In this document: positions 1 through 8,761 of the stretch, one piece after another
Layout of the letters: each line of letters starts with the position of its first letter
Position numbering within the stretch: the first letter of the stretch is position 1
From: Corynebacterium sp. UBA2622
GTDB lineage: Bacteria > Actinomycetota > Actinomycetes > Mycobacteriales > Mycobacteriaceae
Length of the DNA: 56,833 bases
Reading direction: 5' to 3'
Assembly: GCF_002339505.1 (NCBI RefSeq)
Contig: NZ_DDJO01000008.1
Coordinates: 1-56,833, forward strand
Notes under the pieces: generated by a model
Database searches by the model: none
Told to the model about the DNA's origin: nothing
What the model saw: only the letters and a program-made list of their open reading frames with translations
Position numbers and translations under genes: made by a program

Positions 1-65
1 AGTGCGGCGGCCGCGGCGGCGGTGGCGCGGATTATCGCGGGCTGGAGGGGGAAGATGCGGGCCAT
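1..65 (-). CDS. Start of an unidentified minus-strand gene, cut by the window edge
   Basis: An open minus-strand frame starts at ATG 65 and runs off the window after 21 codons (MARIFPLQPAIIRATAAAAAA), an Ala-rich beginning that could be a signal or membrane segment. A CATGAT hexamer at 78-73 lies 7 nt before the ATG, the same spacing as other leaderless starts here. DUF3027 genes in relatives can have an exported DUF2771-type gene divergent to them, but too little is visible to name this one. Confidence 0.35.
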   Translation of the reverse strand, partial: MARIFPLQPAIIRATAAAAAA

Positions 66-102
66 GGGCACCATCATGCTCCGCCTCGCGCATAATGGAA
101 AC

Positions 103-915
103 GTGTCTGAAACGTCCGGAACATCCAGCTCGTCACACTCCCGGCGCCCGCGGGGCCAGCAAGGCCGGCGCGGCCGGGGAGCGCAGAACGCCCGGGAGCG
201 CCGCGGCGGGGAGCGGTCGAACCCCCTGCTGAGCGCCGCCGCCGTGGCCACAGCCCGGGAGGCCCTCGCGGAGATCGCGGAGGGGGAGGTGGGGGAGCAC
301 ACCGGTGTCGTTGGCGTTGGCCGGAACGTGGCCACCCACCGGTTTGCGGCGGACGTGCCCGGGTACCCGGGGTGGGAGTGGAACGCCGTCGTGGCCTGTG
401 CGACGGGCTCGGACAGCGTCACCGTCAACGAGGTCGCGCTCGTGCCGTCACCGACGGGGGACGCCCTCGAGGCGCCGGACTGGGTGCCTTACTCCGAGCG
501 GCTGCGCCCCGGGGACCTCGGACCGGGCGACCTCATGGAGCCCGCGCCCGATGACGACCGCCTGACGGACGACTCCTTCTCCCGCGGCGCGGTGACGTTC
601 GTGGGGCGCGAAACCAAGCACTACCTCACAACCGGGGGGCTCGACGAGGCGAAGAAGCGGTGGCGCACGGGGGACTACGGCCCGAACAGTGAGTTCGCGG
701 AGAAGGCGGCCATGCACTGCCGCAGCTGCGCCTTCTGGGTCCCAATGGGGGAGCCGGTCGGTGACAACTTCGGCGTGTGCGTCAACGAGTTTTCCGCCGA
801 CGGACACGTTGTCGCAGCAAGCTATGGCTGCGGCGCACACTCGGACACGGTCATCGACGGGGATTCGGCACCGGACGCCGCGGGGCTGTACGACGACGAG
901 CGGCCGGTGTTTTAA
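103..915 (+). CDS. DUF3027 family protein
   Basis: Predicted 270-residue cytoplasmic protein resembling the actinobacterial DUF3027 family, of unknown function. The N-terminal 35 or so residues are basic and low in complexity. The conserved body starts near LLSAAAVATAREAL and includes motifs such as GYPGWEWNAVV and a cysteine pair (HCRSCAFWVPM), with further cysteines at FGVCVNE and SYGCGAH that could bind a metal. I chose GTG 103 because CATAAT at 91-96 sits 6 nt upstream, giving a leaderless start. The frame is open back to GTG 22, but no ribosome-binding site supports that start. Confidence 0.75.
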   Translation: MSETSGTSSSSHSRRPRGQQGRRGRGAQNARERRGGERSNPLLSAAAVATAREALAEIAEGEVGEHTGVVGVGRNVATHRFAADVPGYPGWEWNAVVACATGSDSVTVNEVALVPSPTGDALEAPDWVPYSERLRPGDLGPGDLMEPAPDDDRLTDDSFSRGAVTFVGRETKHYLTTGGLDEAKKRWRTGDYGPNSEFAEKAAMHCRSCAFWVPMGEPVGDNFGVCVNEFSADGHVVAASYGCGAHSDTVIDGDSAPDAAGLYDDERPVF

Positions 916-925
916 CCGCGCTCCC

Positions 926-1621
926 TCACAGCGCCACCGCGGCGGCACGGCGTGCCTCGTTGACCTCCCGGTGGGTGGGCAACCCGGCCCGGTCGAGGGC
1001 GAGCCGGCCACGCGCGGTGGTGCCGTACTCGCGCCAGCCCGCGACCAGCCGAGCACCGTGAACCGGGTCGACCACCCAGGTCTCCGCCCCCATCAGCGCC
1101 GCCACCCGGAATCCCCGGGGGTGCTCAACCACCTCGGCCCCGCTGCGGGAAAGGATGGCCAGCACACCGTCCATCGCGATGGAGGGTGTGGTGGCGGGGT
1201 GGGTGGACACGCCCACGCGGGCGCTCCCGTCGGCCGCGACGGTCAGCAGGGGCGCGGCGATGGCCTGGGGGACGCGGGAGTGGGCGTCGACAAGCAGGCC
1301 CTCATGGGCCGGCAGCGAGGCGAGGGTGAACCTCTGCCACCCGAGGTCCGGTCCGAAACAGCCGGGTGCCGTGCGCTCGTCGCGGACGGGGGAGGAGTCG
1401 ACGGTGATCTCGTCGGGCGCAGGGGGGAGCGGGCGCAGTGTCAACGCGACGCCCCCGCGGGTGACCTCCACGACGGCGCGCCGGGTACCGGAGACCATGG
1501 AGAGCCGCACGCGCAGGCGGTTGAGTTCCGTGGCGGGGACACCGAGGCCGCGGAGGGCGGCTGCGTAGGCGGCGGCGTCGACCACCGCGCCCTCCGCGAC
1601 TGCGAAGGTGAAGACGTGCAC
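926..1621 (-). CDS. Class IV aminotransferase-like protein, probably without PLP chemistry
   Basis: 231 residues, GTG start at 1621 with AGGAG about 10 nt upstream. The second half has the pattern of the class IV aminotransferase/aminodeoxychorismate lyase fold: a VSTHPATTPSIAMDG segment, then ALMGAETWVVDPVHGARL, which resembles the family's C-terminal 'gGv-PV' strand. The usual catalytic Lys and Glu are not where I would expect them (the region reads GPDLGWQRFTLASLPAHEG), so it may be a non-catalytic paralog. The family call is inference from pattern. It is convergent with the DUF3027 gene (10 nt gap) and divergent from the permease. Confidence 0.4.
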   Translation of the reverse strand: MHVFTFAVAEGAVVDAAAYAAALRGLGVPATELNRLRVRLSMVSGTRRAVVEVTRGGVALTLRPLPPAPDEITVDSSPVRDERTAPGCFGPDLGWQRFTLASLPAHEGLLVDAHSRVPQAIAAPLLTVAADGSARVGVSTHPATTPSIAMDGVLAILSRSGAEVVEHPRGFRVAALMGAETWVVDPVHGARLVAGWREYGTTARGRLALDRAGLPTHREVNEARRAAAVAL

Positions 1622-1716
1622 GAAAAATACTCCTCAGGTTTTGTTTTTTGCCTCGCTCGGTGACAGTCTAAGACGGAAAAAATGCCATACGCTCGACCGT
1701 TAAAGGGGACCCACAC

Positions 1717-3195
1717 GTGAGCACCAGCGGATCCACAGCGCTGCCCGAAAGCACAAGGCCCGCCCGGCGGCCCGGCGGCGCGCTCGACCGATACTTCCAC
1801 ATCACGGAGCGCCACTCCACGGTGGGAACCGAGGTGCGCGGTGGCGTGGTCACCTTCTTTGCGATGGCCTACATCGTGCTTCTGAACCCGCTCATCATCG
1901 GCACGAGCGCGGACCGCAACGGCGTGGTGCTCGGCATCCCCCAGGTCGCCGCCGCGACCGCGCTGGCCGCCGGTCTGATGTCCATTCTCTTCGGCGTGGT
2001 GGCGAAGTACCCCTTCGGCATCGCGACGGGCCTGGGGATCAACACCATGGTGGCGGTGACCCTCGTGGGGCAGCAGGGTCTGACCTGGCCGGAGGCGATG
2101 GGCCTGGTCGTCCTCGACGGCATCGTCATCTGCGTGCTGGCCCTCTCCGGGTTCCGCACGGCCGTCTTCCGCGCGATCCCCGACTCGATGAAGGCCGCGA
2201 TGTCGGTGGGCATCGGCATGTTCATCGCGCTCATCGGCCTCGTCGACGCCGGATTCGTCCGCCGCATCCCCGATGCCGCCATGACCACGGTGCCCGTGCA
2301 GCTGGGCATCGACGGATCGATCGCCTCCTGGCCCACCTTCGTCTTCGTCATCGGCTTGGTCATCTGCGGGTTCGCGGTGACGCGCAACATCCCCGGGGGC
2401 CTGTTCATCGGTATCGTGCTCACCACGGTCATCTCGGTCATCGTGGAGCACGTCGTGGGCGCGGGCTCGTCCGTGAACAACCCGGCCGGCTGGTCCCTCG
2501 CGGTGCCCGGGCTGCCGGATTCCCTCGGCGGGCTCCCGGACCTCTCCATTGTCGGCGACGTCGATCTCTTCGGTGCATTCGTCCACGTCGGTGTGGTCGC
2601 CGCCTCGCTGCTCGTGTTCACCCTCGTCCTGGCCAACTTCTTCGACGCCATGGGCACCATGACGGCCCTGGGCCGCCAGGCGGGCCTCGCCGACGAGAAG
2701 GGCGAGCTGCCCAACCTCAAGCGCGCCCTCGTCGTCGAGGGCTTCGGCGCGGTGCTCGGCGGCGGCGCCTCCTCGTCCTCCAACACGGTCTTCGTCGACT
2801 CCTCCGCGGGCATCGCCGACGGCGCGCGCACCGGTCTGGCAAACGTGGTCACCGGTGTGCTCTTCCTCCTCGCGATGTTCTTCACCCCCCTCTACGAGAC
2901 TGTCCCGATCGAGGCCGCCGCTCCCGTGCTCGTGGTGGTGGGCGCGCTCATGATGATGCAGGTGGGCACCATCGACTGGTCCCGCTTCCACATCGCGCTG
3001 CCGGCCTTCCTCACCATCGTGACCATGCCGTTCACCTACTCCATCGCGGACGGCATCGGCGTGGGCTTCATCGCCTTCACGCTCATGGCGCTCTTCGCCG
3101 GCAGGGCGCGGGAGATCCACTGGATCATGTGGCTCATCTCCGCCCTCTTCGTGGTCTTCTTCGCCCACGGCCCGATCATGGCGGCGCTGGGCTGA
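1717..3195 (+). CDS. NCS2 family purine (guanine/hypoxanthine) permease
   Basis: 492-residue multi-pass inner-membrane transporter of the AzgA/PbuG branch of NCS2, predicted to import hypoxanthine, guanine or adenine by proton symport. It has the family start ERHSTVGTEVRGGVVTFFAMAYI, the TGLGINTMV segment, the NFFDAMGTMTALGRQAGL stretch and the downstream GGGASSSSNTVFVDSSAG loop that carries substrate-site residues in the family. Start GTG 1717 follows AAAGGGGA. The gene overlaps the RNA methyltransferase gene by one base (TGATG), so the two are probably co-transcribed. The exact purine is not readable from sequence. Confidence 0.88.
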   Translation: MSTSGSTALPESTRPARRPGGALDRYFHITERHSTVGTEVRGGVVTFFAMAYIVLLNPLIIGTSADRNGVVLGIPQVAAATALAAGLMSILFGVVAKYPFGIATGLGINTMVAVTLVGQQGLTWPEAMGLVVLDGIVICVLALSGFRTAVFRAIPDSMKAAMSVGIGMFIALIGLVDAGFVRRIPDAAMTTVPVQLGIDGSIASWPTFVFVIGLVICGFAVTRNIPGGLFIGIVLTTVISVIVEHVVGAGSSVNNPAGWSLAVPGLPDSLGGLPDLSIVGDVDLFGAFVHVGVVAASLLVFTLVLANFFDAMGTMTALGRQAGLADEKGELPNLKRALVVEGFGAVLGGGASSSSNTVFVDSSAGIADGARTGLANVVTGVLFLLAMFFTPLYETVPIEAAAPVLVVVGALMMMQVGTIDWSRFHIALPAFLTIVTMPFTYSIADGIGVGFIAFTLMALFAGRAREIHWIMWLISALFVVFFAHGPIMAALG

Positions 3196-3992
3196 TGCGC
3201 ACGCTTATCGACGACCCCGCCGATGCCCGCCTCGACGACATCCGCGACCTGAAGCACTCCGACGCCAAGAAGGACCTCGTCTTTGCCGAGGGGCCCCTTG
3301 TATGCGGCAGGCTCGTGGAGTCCCGCTTCCCGGTGCGCAGCGTCATCGGTTTCGGCGGGCGGCTCGACTCCTTCCTCGACGATTTCGGCGACCAGCTGCC
3401 CGCGGACGTCCCGGTCTACGAGGTCACCCGCGCGATCCTCGGTGAGGTGGCCGGCTACGACATGCACCGGGGCCTGCTGGCTGTGGGGGAGCGCCCCCAG
3501 CCCCTGAGCGTGGACGACGTCATTGCGGGCGCCCGCACGGTGGTCGTGCTGGAGGGCGTGGGGGACCACGAGAACATCGGCTCGATCTTCCGCAACGCAG
3601 CAGGCATGGGCGTCGACGGCGTCCTCTTCGGCGCGGGCACCGCCGACCCGCTGTACCGGCGCAGCGTGCGCGTGTCCATGGGCCACGCCCTGCGCCTGCC
3701 CTTCGCCCACCTGGAGGGAACCGGGACGACGTGGCAGCGCTCCCTGCAGCAGCTGCGCGACGAGGGGTGGTGGATCGTGGCGATGACCCCGTCGGACGAT
3801 GCCGTCCACATCGCCGAGGCCCTGGCGGGCCGGGAGAAGGTGGCCCTGCTCGTCGGCGCCGAGGGCCCGGGGCTTACCGAGCACGCCATGCGCGCCACCG
3901 ACGTGCGGGCGAAGATCCCCATGGCTGAGGGGACGGATTCCCTCAACGTGGCAACGTCCGCCGCGATCGCCTTCTACGAGCGGATGCGTTAG
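3195..3992 (+). CDS. TrmH/SpoU family RNA 2'-O-methyltransferase
   Basis: 265-residue SPOUT methyltransferase that would transfer a methyl group from S-adenosylmethionine to a ribose 2'-OH in rRNA or tRNA. An N-terminal substrate-binding domain is followed by SPOUT motif 1 (VLEGVGDHENIGSIFRNAAG), motif 2 (LLVGAEGPGLT) and motif 3 (IPMAEGTDSLNVATSAAIA), which form the knotted cofactor site. ATG 3195 overlaps the permease stop as TGATG; the frame extends upstream to 3129, but only inside the permease gene. The target nucleotide is unknown. Confidence 0.88.
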   Translation: MRTLIDDPADARLDDIRDLKHSDAKKDLVFAEGPLVCGRLVESRFPVRSVIGFGGRLDSFLDDFGDQLPADVPVYEVTRAILGEVAGYDMHRGLLAVGERPQPLSVDDVIAGARTVVVLEGVGDHENIGSIFRNAAGMGVDGVLFGAGTADPLYRRSVRVSMGHALRLPFAHLEGTGTTWQRSLQQLRDEGWWIVAMTPSDDAVHIAEALAGREKVALLVGAEGPGLTEHAMRATDVRAKIPMAEGTDSLNVATSAAIAFYERMR

Positions 3993-4000
3993 GCGCGCGC

Positions 4001-4849
4001 CTAATGGTCCGCGTGGCGGATGCGCTCGACCAGGCGCTCGCGCAGATGCGCCGCGCCGCGCCGCAGGCTGCGCCCGACGCGCCGGGCCGCCGCGAGGGAG
4101 GCGTCGGCAAGCTGCGCGAACTCGTCGCCGCCCTCGTCGGGGACCGCCACCTCGTAGTCGTCGTAGTCCTTGTCCTTCTCCGCGAAGCGCGTGGCCACCT
4201 CGGTGACGCTCTTCACCGGCGCCTTGGCCTTCTCTATCTTCGGCTCGGGGCGGCCGTCGACGGCGTAGCCCACGACATGGATGTCCGGACCCTCAGGGGA
4301 GACGGGTACGCCGATCCAGCTCTCCTCGGCGGCGCGGGCGAGGTCCTTGGGTACGAAGGGTAGCGAGATACCGCCCACCTGCTCCGCCTTTTCACCCGCC
4401 CAGTAGGGCATCTCGAAGGGGTCGGGCAACCCGACATCCTCGAGGACGGCGTCACGGGTGGAGGCGAAGGCGCGGCGCACCGTGTCGCCCGAGTAGTGGG
4501 CGAAGCCGGCGAAGTCACTGTCCGTGCCGGCGGCGAAGATGTAGGTGTCGGCCGAGGGGAGGCAGGCGCGCAGCTGCGGGACGGCCTCGGAGAGCACGCT
4601 GACGTCCTCGACGAAGGTCTGCACCACCGCGACACCCGGGTACCCCGCGATGTAGAACTCGTCGCGGCCCGGGGTGGAGGAGCGGTTCAGGGGGAACTCA
4701 CCGATCGGTGTGATGGGCCACGCCGGGTTGAGCTGGGCGAGGAGTTTGCGGCCGAAACCCCGGTCGGCGCGAGGTTCGTTGGCCAGCACCTTGGCGGGCT
4801 CCGCGGTGTTCACAAACCAGAGGGTGACTACAGCCGGGTAGTTCATCAC
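4001..4849 (-). CDS. DUF6928-like protein of unknown function
   Basis: 282 residues from GTG 4849 (ATG 4846 directly follows and is equally possible); AGGAAGG lies about 8 nt upstream. The N-terminus MNYPAVVTLWFVNTAEPAKVL and later PGRDEFYIAGYPGVAVVQT match what I recall of the actinobacterial DUF6928 family. The C-terminal 80 residues are charged: a KxEKAKAPVKS stretch, an acidic DKDYDDYE patch, then an Arg-rich tail that could be an amphipathic or nucleic-acid-facing helix. It lies downstream of sepH on the same strand with a 36 nt gap, so co-transcription is plausible. Confidence 0.5.
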   Translation of the reverse strand: MMNYPAVVTLWFVNTAEPAKVLANEPRADRGFGRKLLAQLNPAWPITPIGEFPLNRSSTPGRDEFYIAGYPGVAVVQTFVEDVSVLSEAVPQLRACLPSADTYIFAAGTDSDFAGFAHYSGDTVRRAFASTRDAVLEDVGLPDPFEMPYWAGEKAEQVGGISLPFVPKDLARAAEESWIGVPVSPEGPDIHVVGYAVDGRPEPKIEKAKAPVKSVTEVATRFAEKDKDYDDYEVAVPDEGGDEFAQLADASLAAARRVGRSLRRGAAHLRERLVERIRHADH

Positions 4850-4885
4850 GGGGCCTTCCTGCCAGTCCGATTGATAAGGAAAATC

Positions 4886-5947
4886 CTACTTGCGCGGACG
4901 CTTGGTGTTGGTGCGCACGCCGAGCAGAACATCCTCCCAGTGCGGGGTAACGGCGCGCCGGGTGCGCTTCTGGGGCTGACTTTCAGCGTCCGGGTGCTGG
5001 AGGAAGTCGCCCTCGGCGTACTCCTCGGCCTGCTCCGCGCCCGCTTCGGGGACGGCCTCCGCCCCCGGCTCGTCACCGCGCCCGCGCCCCGGGCGGGTGT
5101 TGACGGCCGTGAGGGAGCGCACGGGCTGGACGAAGTCGGGGTCGGTCAGGTCCGCGGCGACCGCGTTGCGCGCCTCGGTGGTGGCAGGCGCCCCCATGGT
5201 GCGCCTGAAGGACCACAGGGCCTCGTTCTCCGAGAGGCCGGCCTGCCAGGTGACGTGGACGACCCAGTCGTCACCGGGTTCGCGGGTGGCGTCCCAGGTG
5301 GCGTCGGAGACCGAGTGGCCACGCGCCGCGAACGCGGTGGCGAGGATCTCGAATAGGGTCAGCTTCGCGGTACCGTCCTCGCGCACGGGGTGGGACTGCT
5401 TAGCCGCGTCGGCGACCTGGATGCGCTCCAGCAGGACGGGGTGGGCGTAGGCCTCGAGGCGGCTGACGGCAACGCCCATCTCATCGGCGAGCTCTTCGGC
5501 GGTGGCGCCTGCGCGGATACGTGCCTGGATTTCCTTCGGGCGCATGGACAGCGGGGTGGAAAACAGGGGGTCGGGCTCGGGGAGGGGGCGCTCCCGGGCC
5601 ATCGCCCGGAACGTGGGTGTGTCATCCCCCGGGCGGGCCGGCGGTTCCGGCTCCGCATGCTCCTCCACAACCTCGGCCTCGACGATCTCGACATCGAGCG
5701 GCTCCTGGTCGACGTGGTCGGGCGCAAAGCCGAGGTCCTCCGTCGCCCCGGTTGTTTCGGGGCCGGTGAACCCGCCGTAGGCGGAGAGGGATGTGACGGT
5801 GGACCCGCTCTGCCCGGCGGGCTCCGCCGACCCGGTGCCGCCGACGTGGACCTCTGCGCGCGCAAGCTGGTAGCGGACGCCATCCACGTCACGCAGGACG
5901 TAAAACGTGGGCGTCGATTCCTCCTCGATGAGGTGCAGCTCGCGCAT
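4886..5947 (-). CDS. sepH: Cell division protein SepH (DUF3071)
   Basis: 353 residues. SepH binds FtsZ and stimulates its assembly in actinobacteria. The N-terminal DUF3071 start (MRELHLIEEESTPTFYVLRD) and the helix-turn-helix-like segment LSMRPKEIQARIRAGATAEE with DEMGVAVSRLEAYAHPVL are diagnostic. Between and after them lie acidic disordered linkers, and a basic end (KRTRRAVTPHWEDVLLGVR) matches the conserved C-terminal FtsZ-contact region. ATG 5947 is chosen because GAAGGAGA sits 5-11 nt upstream; the open frame extends 15 codons further without support. It lies downstream of serC. Confidence 0.9.
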   Translation of the reverse strand: MRELHLIEEESTPTFYVLRDVDGVRYQLARAEVHVGGTGSAEPAGQSGSTVTSLSAYGGFTGPETTGATEDLGFAPDHVDQEPLDVEIVEAEVVEEHAEPEPPARPGDDTPTFRAMARERPLPEPDPLFSTPLSMRPKEIQARIRAGATAEELADEMGVAVSRLEAYAHPVLLERIQVADAAKQSHPVREDGTAKLTLFEILATAFAARGHSVSDATWDATREPGDDWVVHVTWQAGLSENEALWSFRRTMGAPATTEARNAVAADLTDPDFVQPVRSLTAVNTRPGRGRGDEPGAEAVPEAGAEQAEEYAEGDFLQHPDAESQPQKRTRRAVTPHWEDVLLGVRTNTKRPRK

Positions 5948-6018
5948 CGGGTCTCCTTCGGCCATCGGGGTGCTGCGGGGCAGCGTGAACATCCCTCAGC
6001 TTAACTGACGTGCAGGCC

Positions 6019-7152
6019 CTATTGGGTGCGCCCGACGCCCGCGTCCAGCAGGAAGTCGATGGCTCCGGTGAGCTTCTCCACGTCCGCGGTCTCGATCGCG
6101 GGGAACATGCCGATGCGCAGCTGGTTGCGGCCCAGCTTGCGGTACGGCTCGGTGTCCAGCACCCCGTTCTCGCGCAGAGCCTTGGCCAGCGCGGCGGCGT
6201 CAACGGACTCGTCGAAGTCGATCGTGCCCACCACGAGCGAACGCGTCGCCTCGTCCTTGACATATGGGGCGGCCAGCTCGTGGGAGTCCGCCCACGAGTA
6301 CAGGGCGCGCGACGAGGCGGTGGTGCGCTCGACCATGCCCGCAAGGCCACCATTGTCGTTCATCCACGACACCTGGTCCGCGAGCATGAGCAGCGTGGCG
6401 ACGGCCGGGGTGTTGTACGTCTGGTTCTTCCGCGAGTTCTCCACTGCCGTCTGCAGGTCGAGGAAGGCGGGGATGAACCGGCCCGAACCGGAAACCTTCC
6501 CGATGCGCTCGAGGGCGGCCGGGCTCATCGCCGCGAGCCACAGGCCGCCGTCGGAGGCGAAGCACTTCTGCGGGGAGAAGTAGTAGATGTCGGCCTGCGA
6601 CATGTCCACCGGCAACCCGCCGGCGCCGGAGGTGGCGTCGATGAGCACGAGGGAGGAGTCGTTGGGGCGGGTCACGGGCACCATCGCGCCTGTCGACGTC
6701 TCGTTGTGCGCCCAGGCGACCACATCCGCGTCGGTGCCGGACAGTGCCGCCGGGTCGGGGGCGGTGCCGGGCTCGGAGTCGACGATCTCCGGCTCCGCGA
6801 GCCAGGGCGCCGTCTTCGCGGCCTTAGCAAACTTGGAGGAGAACTCCCCGTAGGTCAGGTGGGCCGACTTGTTCTCGATGACGCCGAAGGTGGCGGCGTC
6901 CCAGAAGGCCGTGGCGCCGCCGAGGGACAGAACGATCTCGTAACCGTCGGGAAGCTGGAAAAGCTGGGAAAGGCCGTCGCGGACCTCCCCGACCACGTTC
7001 TTCACCGCCGGCTGGCGGTGCGAGGTGCCGATGATGGTCTCCGCGCCGCGGACGACGGCGTCAATCTGGGCGGGGCGGACCTTGGACGGGCCGCACCCGA
7101 AGCGGCCGTCGTCGGGGAGAAGGCTGGCGGGAATGACGGGGAACGCGCTCAT
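6019..7152 (-). CDS. serC: Phosphoserine aminotransferase
   Basis: 377-residue PLP enzyme converting 3-phosphohydroxypyruvate and glutamate to phosphoserine and 2-oxoglutarate, the second step of serine synthesis. The start region FGCGPSKVRP and the PLP-lysine motif YYFSPQKCFASDGG place it in the SerC subgroup found in mycobacteria and corynebacteria. Start ATG 7152 has AGAAGGATC 5-12 nt upstream. The gene is divergent from gltA; two overlapping palindromes lie in its upstream region (7184-7206). sepH follows 71 nt downstream on the same strand. Confidence 0.95.
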   Translation of the reverse strand: MSAFPVIPASLLPDDGRFGCGPSKVRPAQIDAVVRGAETIIGTSHRQPAVKNVVGEVRDGLSQLFQLPDGYEIVLSLGGATAFWDAATFGVIENKSAHLTYGEFSSKFAKAAKTAPWLAEPEIVDSEPGTAPDPAALSGTDADVVAWAHNETSTGAMVPVTRPNDSSLVLIDATSGAGGLPVDMSQADIYYFSPQKCFASDGGLWLAAMSPAALERIGKVSGSGRFIPAFLDLQTAVENSRKNQTYNTPAVATLLMLADQVSWMNDNGGLAGMVERTTASSRALYSWADSHELAAPYVKDEATRSLVVGTIDFDESVDAAALAKALRENGVLDTEPYRKLGRNQLRIGMFPAIETADVEKLTGAIDFLLDAGVGRTQ

Positions 7153-7183
7153 GGGGATCCTTCTGTAGGAAGTTGCGAACTTT

Positions 7184-7206
7184 GCATAATATTATGCTCC
7201 GAGCAT
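7184..7206. promoter_or_regulatory. Two overlapping palindromes upstream of serC
   Basis: GCATAATATTATGC at 7184-7197 is a perfect 14-bp palindrome. ATGCTCcGAGCAT at 7194-7206 is a second one, 6-bp arms around a single base, sharing ATGC with the first. They sit 32-54 bp upstream of the serC ATG and contain TATTAT/CATAAT hexamers that could be its -10. The layout fits an operator over the promoter; the regulator is not known. Confidence 0.5.
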
Positions 7207-7250
7207 AACACTAGAGGGTATGTGTGGTGGGGGCGAAAGAGGGGGAACGA

Positions 7251-7266
7251 TGTCGTGCCTATCACA
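7251..7266 (+). promoter_or_regulatory. Possible GlxR (CRP-like) site and -10 for gltA
   Basis: TGTCGTGCCTATCACA matches the right half of the corynebacterial GlxR pattern (TGTGA-N6-TCACA) well and three bases of the left TGTG. TACGAT at 7275-7280 is a possible gltA -10 just downstream. GlxR control of gltA is established in C. glutamicum; its operation here is inference and the site is imperfect. Confidence 0.35.
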
Positions 7267-7392
7267 ACCTTTGCTACGATAACTTCCCGTAGATCCTCCT
7301 TTGACGTTTAGTGGCCGCGATGTCAGCCGTGACGTCGGTAAGTACAGCTGCGTTTGATGGGGGAGCAACCCTATTTCGTGGAAAGGTTAAAA

Positions 7393-8688
7393 GTGGCTTC
7401 TGAAAACAATGACAAAGCCGTGCTTCACTACCCGGGTGGTGAGTACGAGATGGATCTCATGCGCGCCACCGAAGGCAACGACGGTGTCGTGCTGGGCAAT
7501 TTCCTCGGCCAGACCGGGCTGGTGACCTTCGACCCCGGTTACGTCTCCACCGGCTCCACCGAGTCGAAGATCACCTACATCGACGGTGACGAGGGCATTC
7601 TGCGTTACCGCGGTTACGACATCGCGGACCTGGCGAAGAACGCCACCTTCAACGAGGTCTCCTACCTCCTTATCCGCGGCGAGCTGCCGACGAGCGAGCA
7701 GCTGGACTCCTTCAACGAGGAGATCCGCCACCACACGCTGCTGGACGAGGACTTCAAGGCTGCCTTCAACGTCTTCCCGCGCAACGCGCACCCGATGGCC
7801 GTCCTGGCCTCCTCGGTGAACATCCTTTCCGCCTACTACCAGGACCAGCTCAACCCGCTGGACGAGGAGCAGCTGGACAAGGCCACCGTGCGCCTCATGG
7901 CCAAGGTCCCGATGCTCGCGGCCTACGCCTACCGTGCGTCCCAGGGCAAGCCCTACATGTACCCGGACAACTCGCTCAACCCGCGCGAGAACTTCCTCCG
8001 CATGATGTTCGGCTACCCCACCGAGCCCTACGAGGTCGACCCGATCCTGGTCAAGGCACTCGACAAGCTCCTCATCCTGCACGCGGACCACGAGCAGAAC
8101 TGCTCCACCTCCACCGTGCGCATGATCGGCTCCGCCCAGGCGAACATGTTCGTCTCCATCGCCGGCGGCATCAACGCCCTGGCGGGCCCGCTGCACGGCG
8201 GCGCCAACCAGGCCGTCCTGGAGATGCTCGAGGACATCAAGAACAACCACGACGGCGACGCCACCGACTTCATGAACCGCGTGAAGAACAAGGAAAAGGG
8301 TGTCCGCCTCATGGGCTTCGGCCACCGCGTGTACAAGAACTACGACCCGCGCGCGGCCATCGTCAAGGAGACCGCCCACGAGGTGCTCGACCACCTCGGC
8401 GGCGACGAGCTGCTGGACCTCGCCATGCAGCTCGAGGAGATCGCCCTCAAGGACGACTACTTCATCTCCCGCAAGCTGTACCCGAACGTGGACTTCTACA
8501 CCGGCCTGATCTACCGCGCCATGGGCTTCCCGACGGACTTCTTCACCGTCCTGTTCGCCATCGGCCGCCTGCCGGGCTGGATCGCCCACTACCGCGAGCA
8601 GCTCGAGATGAACACCAAGATCAACCGCCCGCGCCAGATCTACACCGGTGCGCCGCAGCGCGAATACGTGCCGCGCGACCAGCGCTAG
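7393..8688 (+). CDS. gltA: Citrate synthase
   Basis: 431 residues, condensing acetyl-CoA and oxaloacetate to citrate at TCA-cycle entry. It is nearly collinear with C. glutamicum GltA as I recall it: HYPGGEYEMDL, the GPLHGGANQAVLEMLEDI active-site helix with its catalytic His, GFGHRVYKNYDPRA, and the YFISRKLYPNVDFYTGLIY segment with the catalytic Asp. GTG 7393 is favoured by GAAAGG at 7381-7386; the frame also reaches ATG 7357, but that has no ribosome-binding site. It is transcribed away from serC. Confidence 0.95.
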   Translation: MASENNDKAVLHYPGGEYEMDLMRATEGNDGVVLGNFLGQTGLVTFDPGYVSTGSTESKITYIDGDEGILRYRGYDIADLAKNATFNEVSYLLIRGELPTSEQLDSFNEEIRHHTLLDEDFKAAFNVFPRNAHPMAVLASSVNILSAYYQDQLNPLDEEQLDKATVRLMAKVPMLAAYAYRASQGKPYMYPDNSLNPRENFLRMMFGYPTEPYEVDPILVKALDKLLILHADHEQNCSTSTVRMIGSAQANMFVSIAGGINALAGPLHGGANQAVLEMLEDIKNNHDGDATDFMNRVKNKEKGVRLMGFGHRVYKNYDPRAAIVKETAHEVLDHLGGDELLDLAMQLEEIALKDDYFISRKLYPNVDFYTGLIYRAMGFPTDFFTVLFAIGRLPGWIAHYREQLEMNTKINRPRQIYTGAPQREYVPRDQR

Positions 8689-8761
8689 GAGGACCGCTCC
8701 GCTGAGACGCCCGCCTCGCCGGGTGCCTTAGCTCAGCGCACACCGCCATTTCAGCGCCAAT

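Noticed and set aside
1441..3168. 575-codon open frame on the minus strand through the NCS2 permease
   Set aside because: Its product is a monotonous Asp/Glu/His/Arg/Gly mixture, the usual shadow of a GC-rich gene; the plus-strand permease has clear family motifs.
7387..8589. 400-codon minus-strand frame opposite gltA
   Set aside because: Val/Leu/His/Asp shadow of gltA codons; no ribosome-binding site and no homology that I can see.
8700..8738. gltA terminator from GCTGAG/CTCAGC
   Set aside because: The six-base arms enclose a long loop and no T-run follows, so it is too weak to call.
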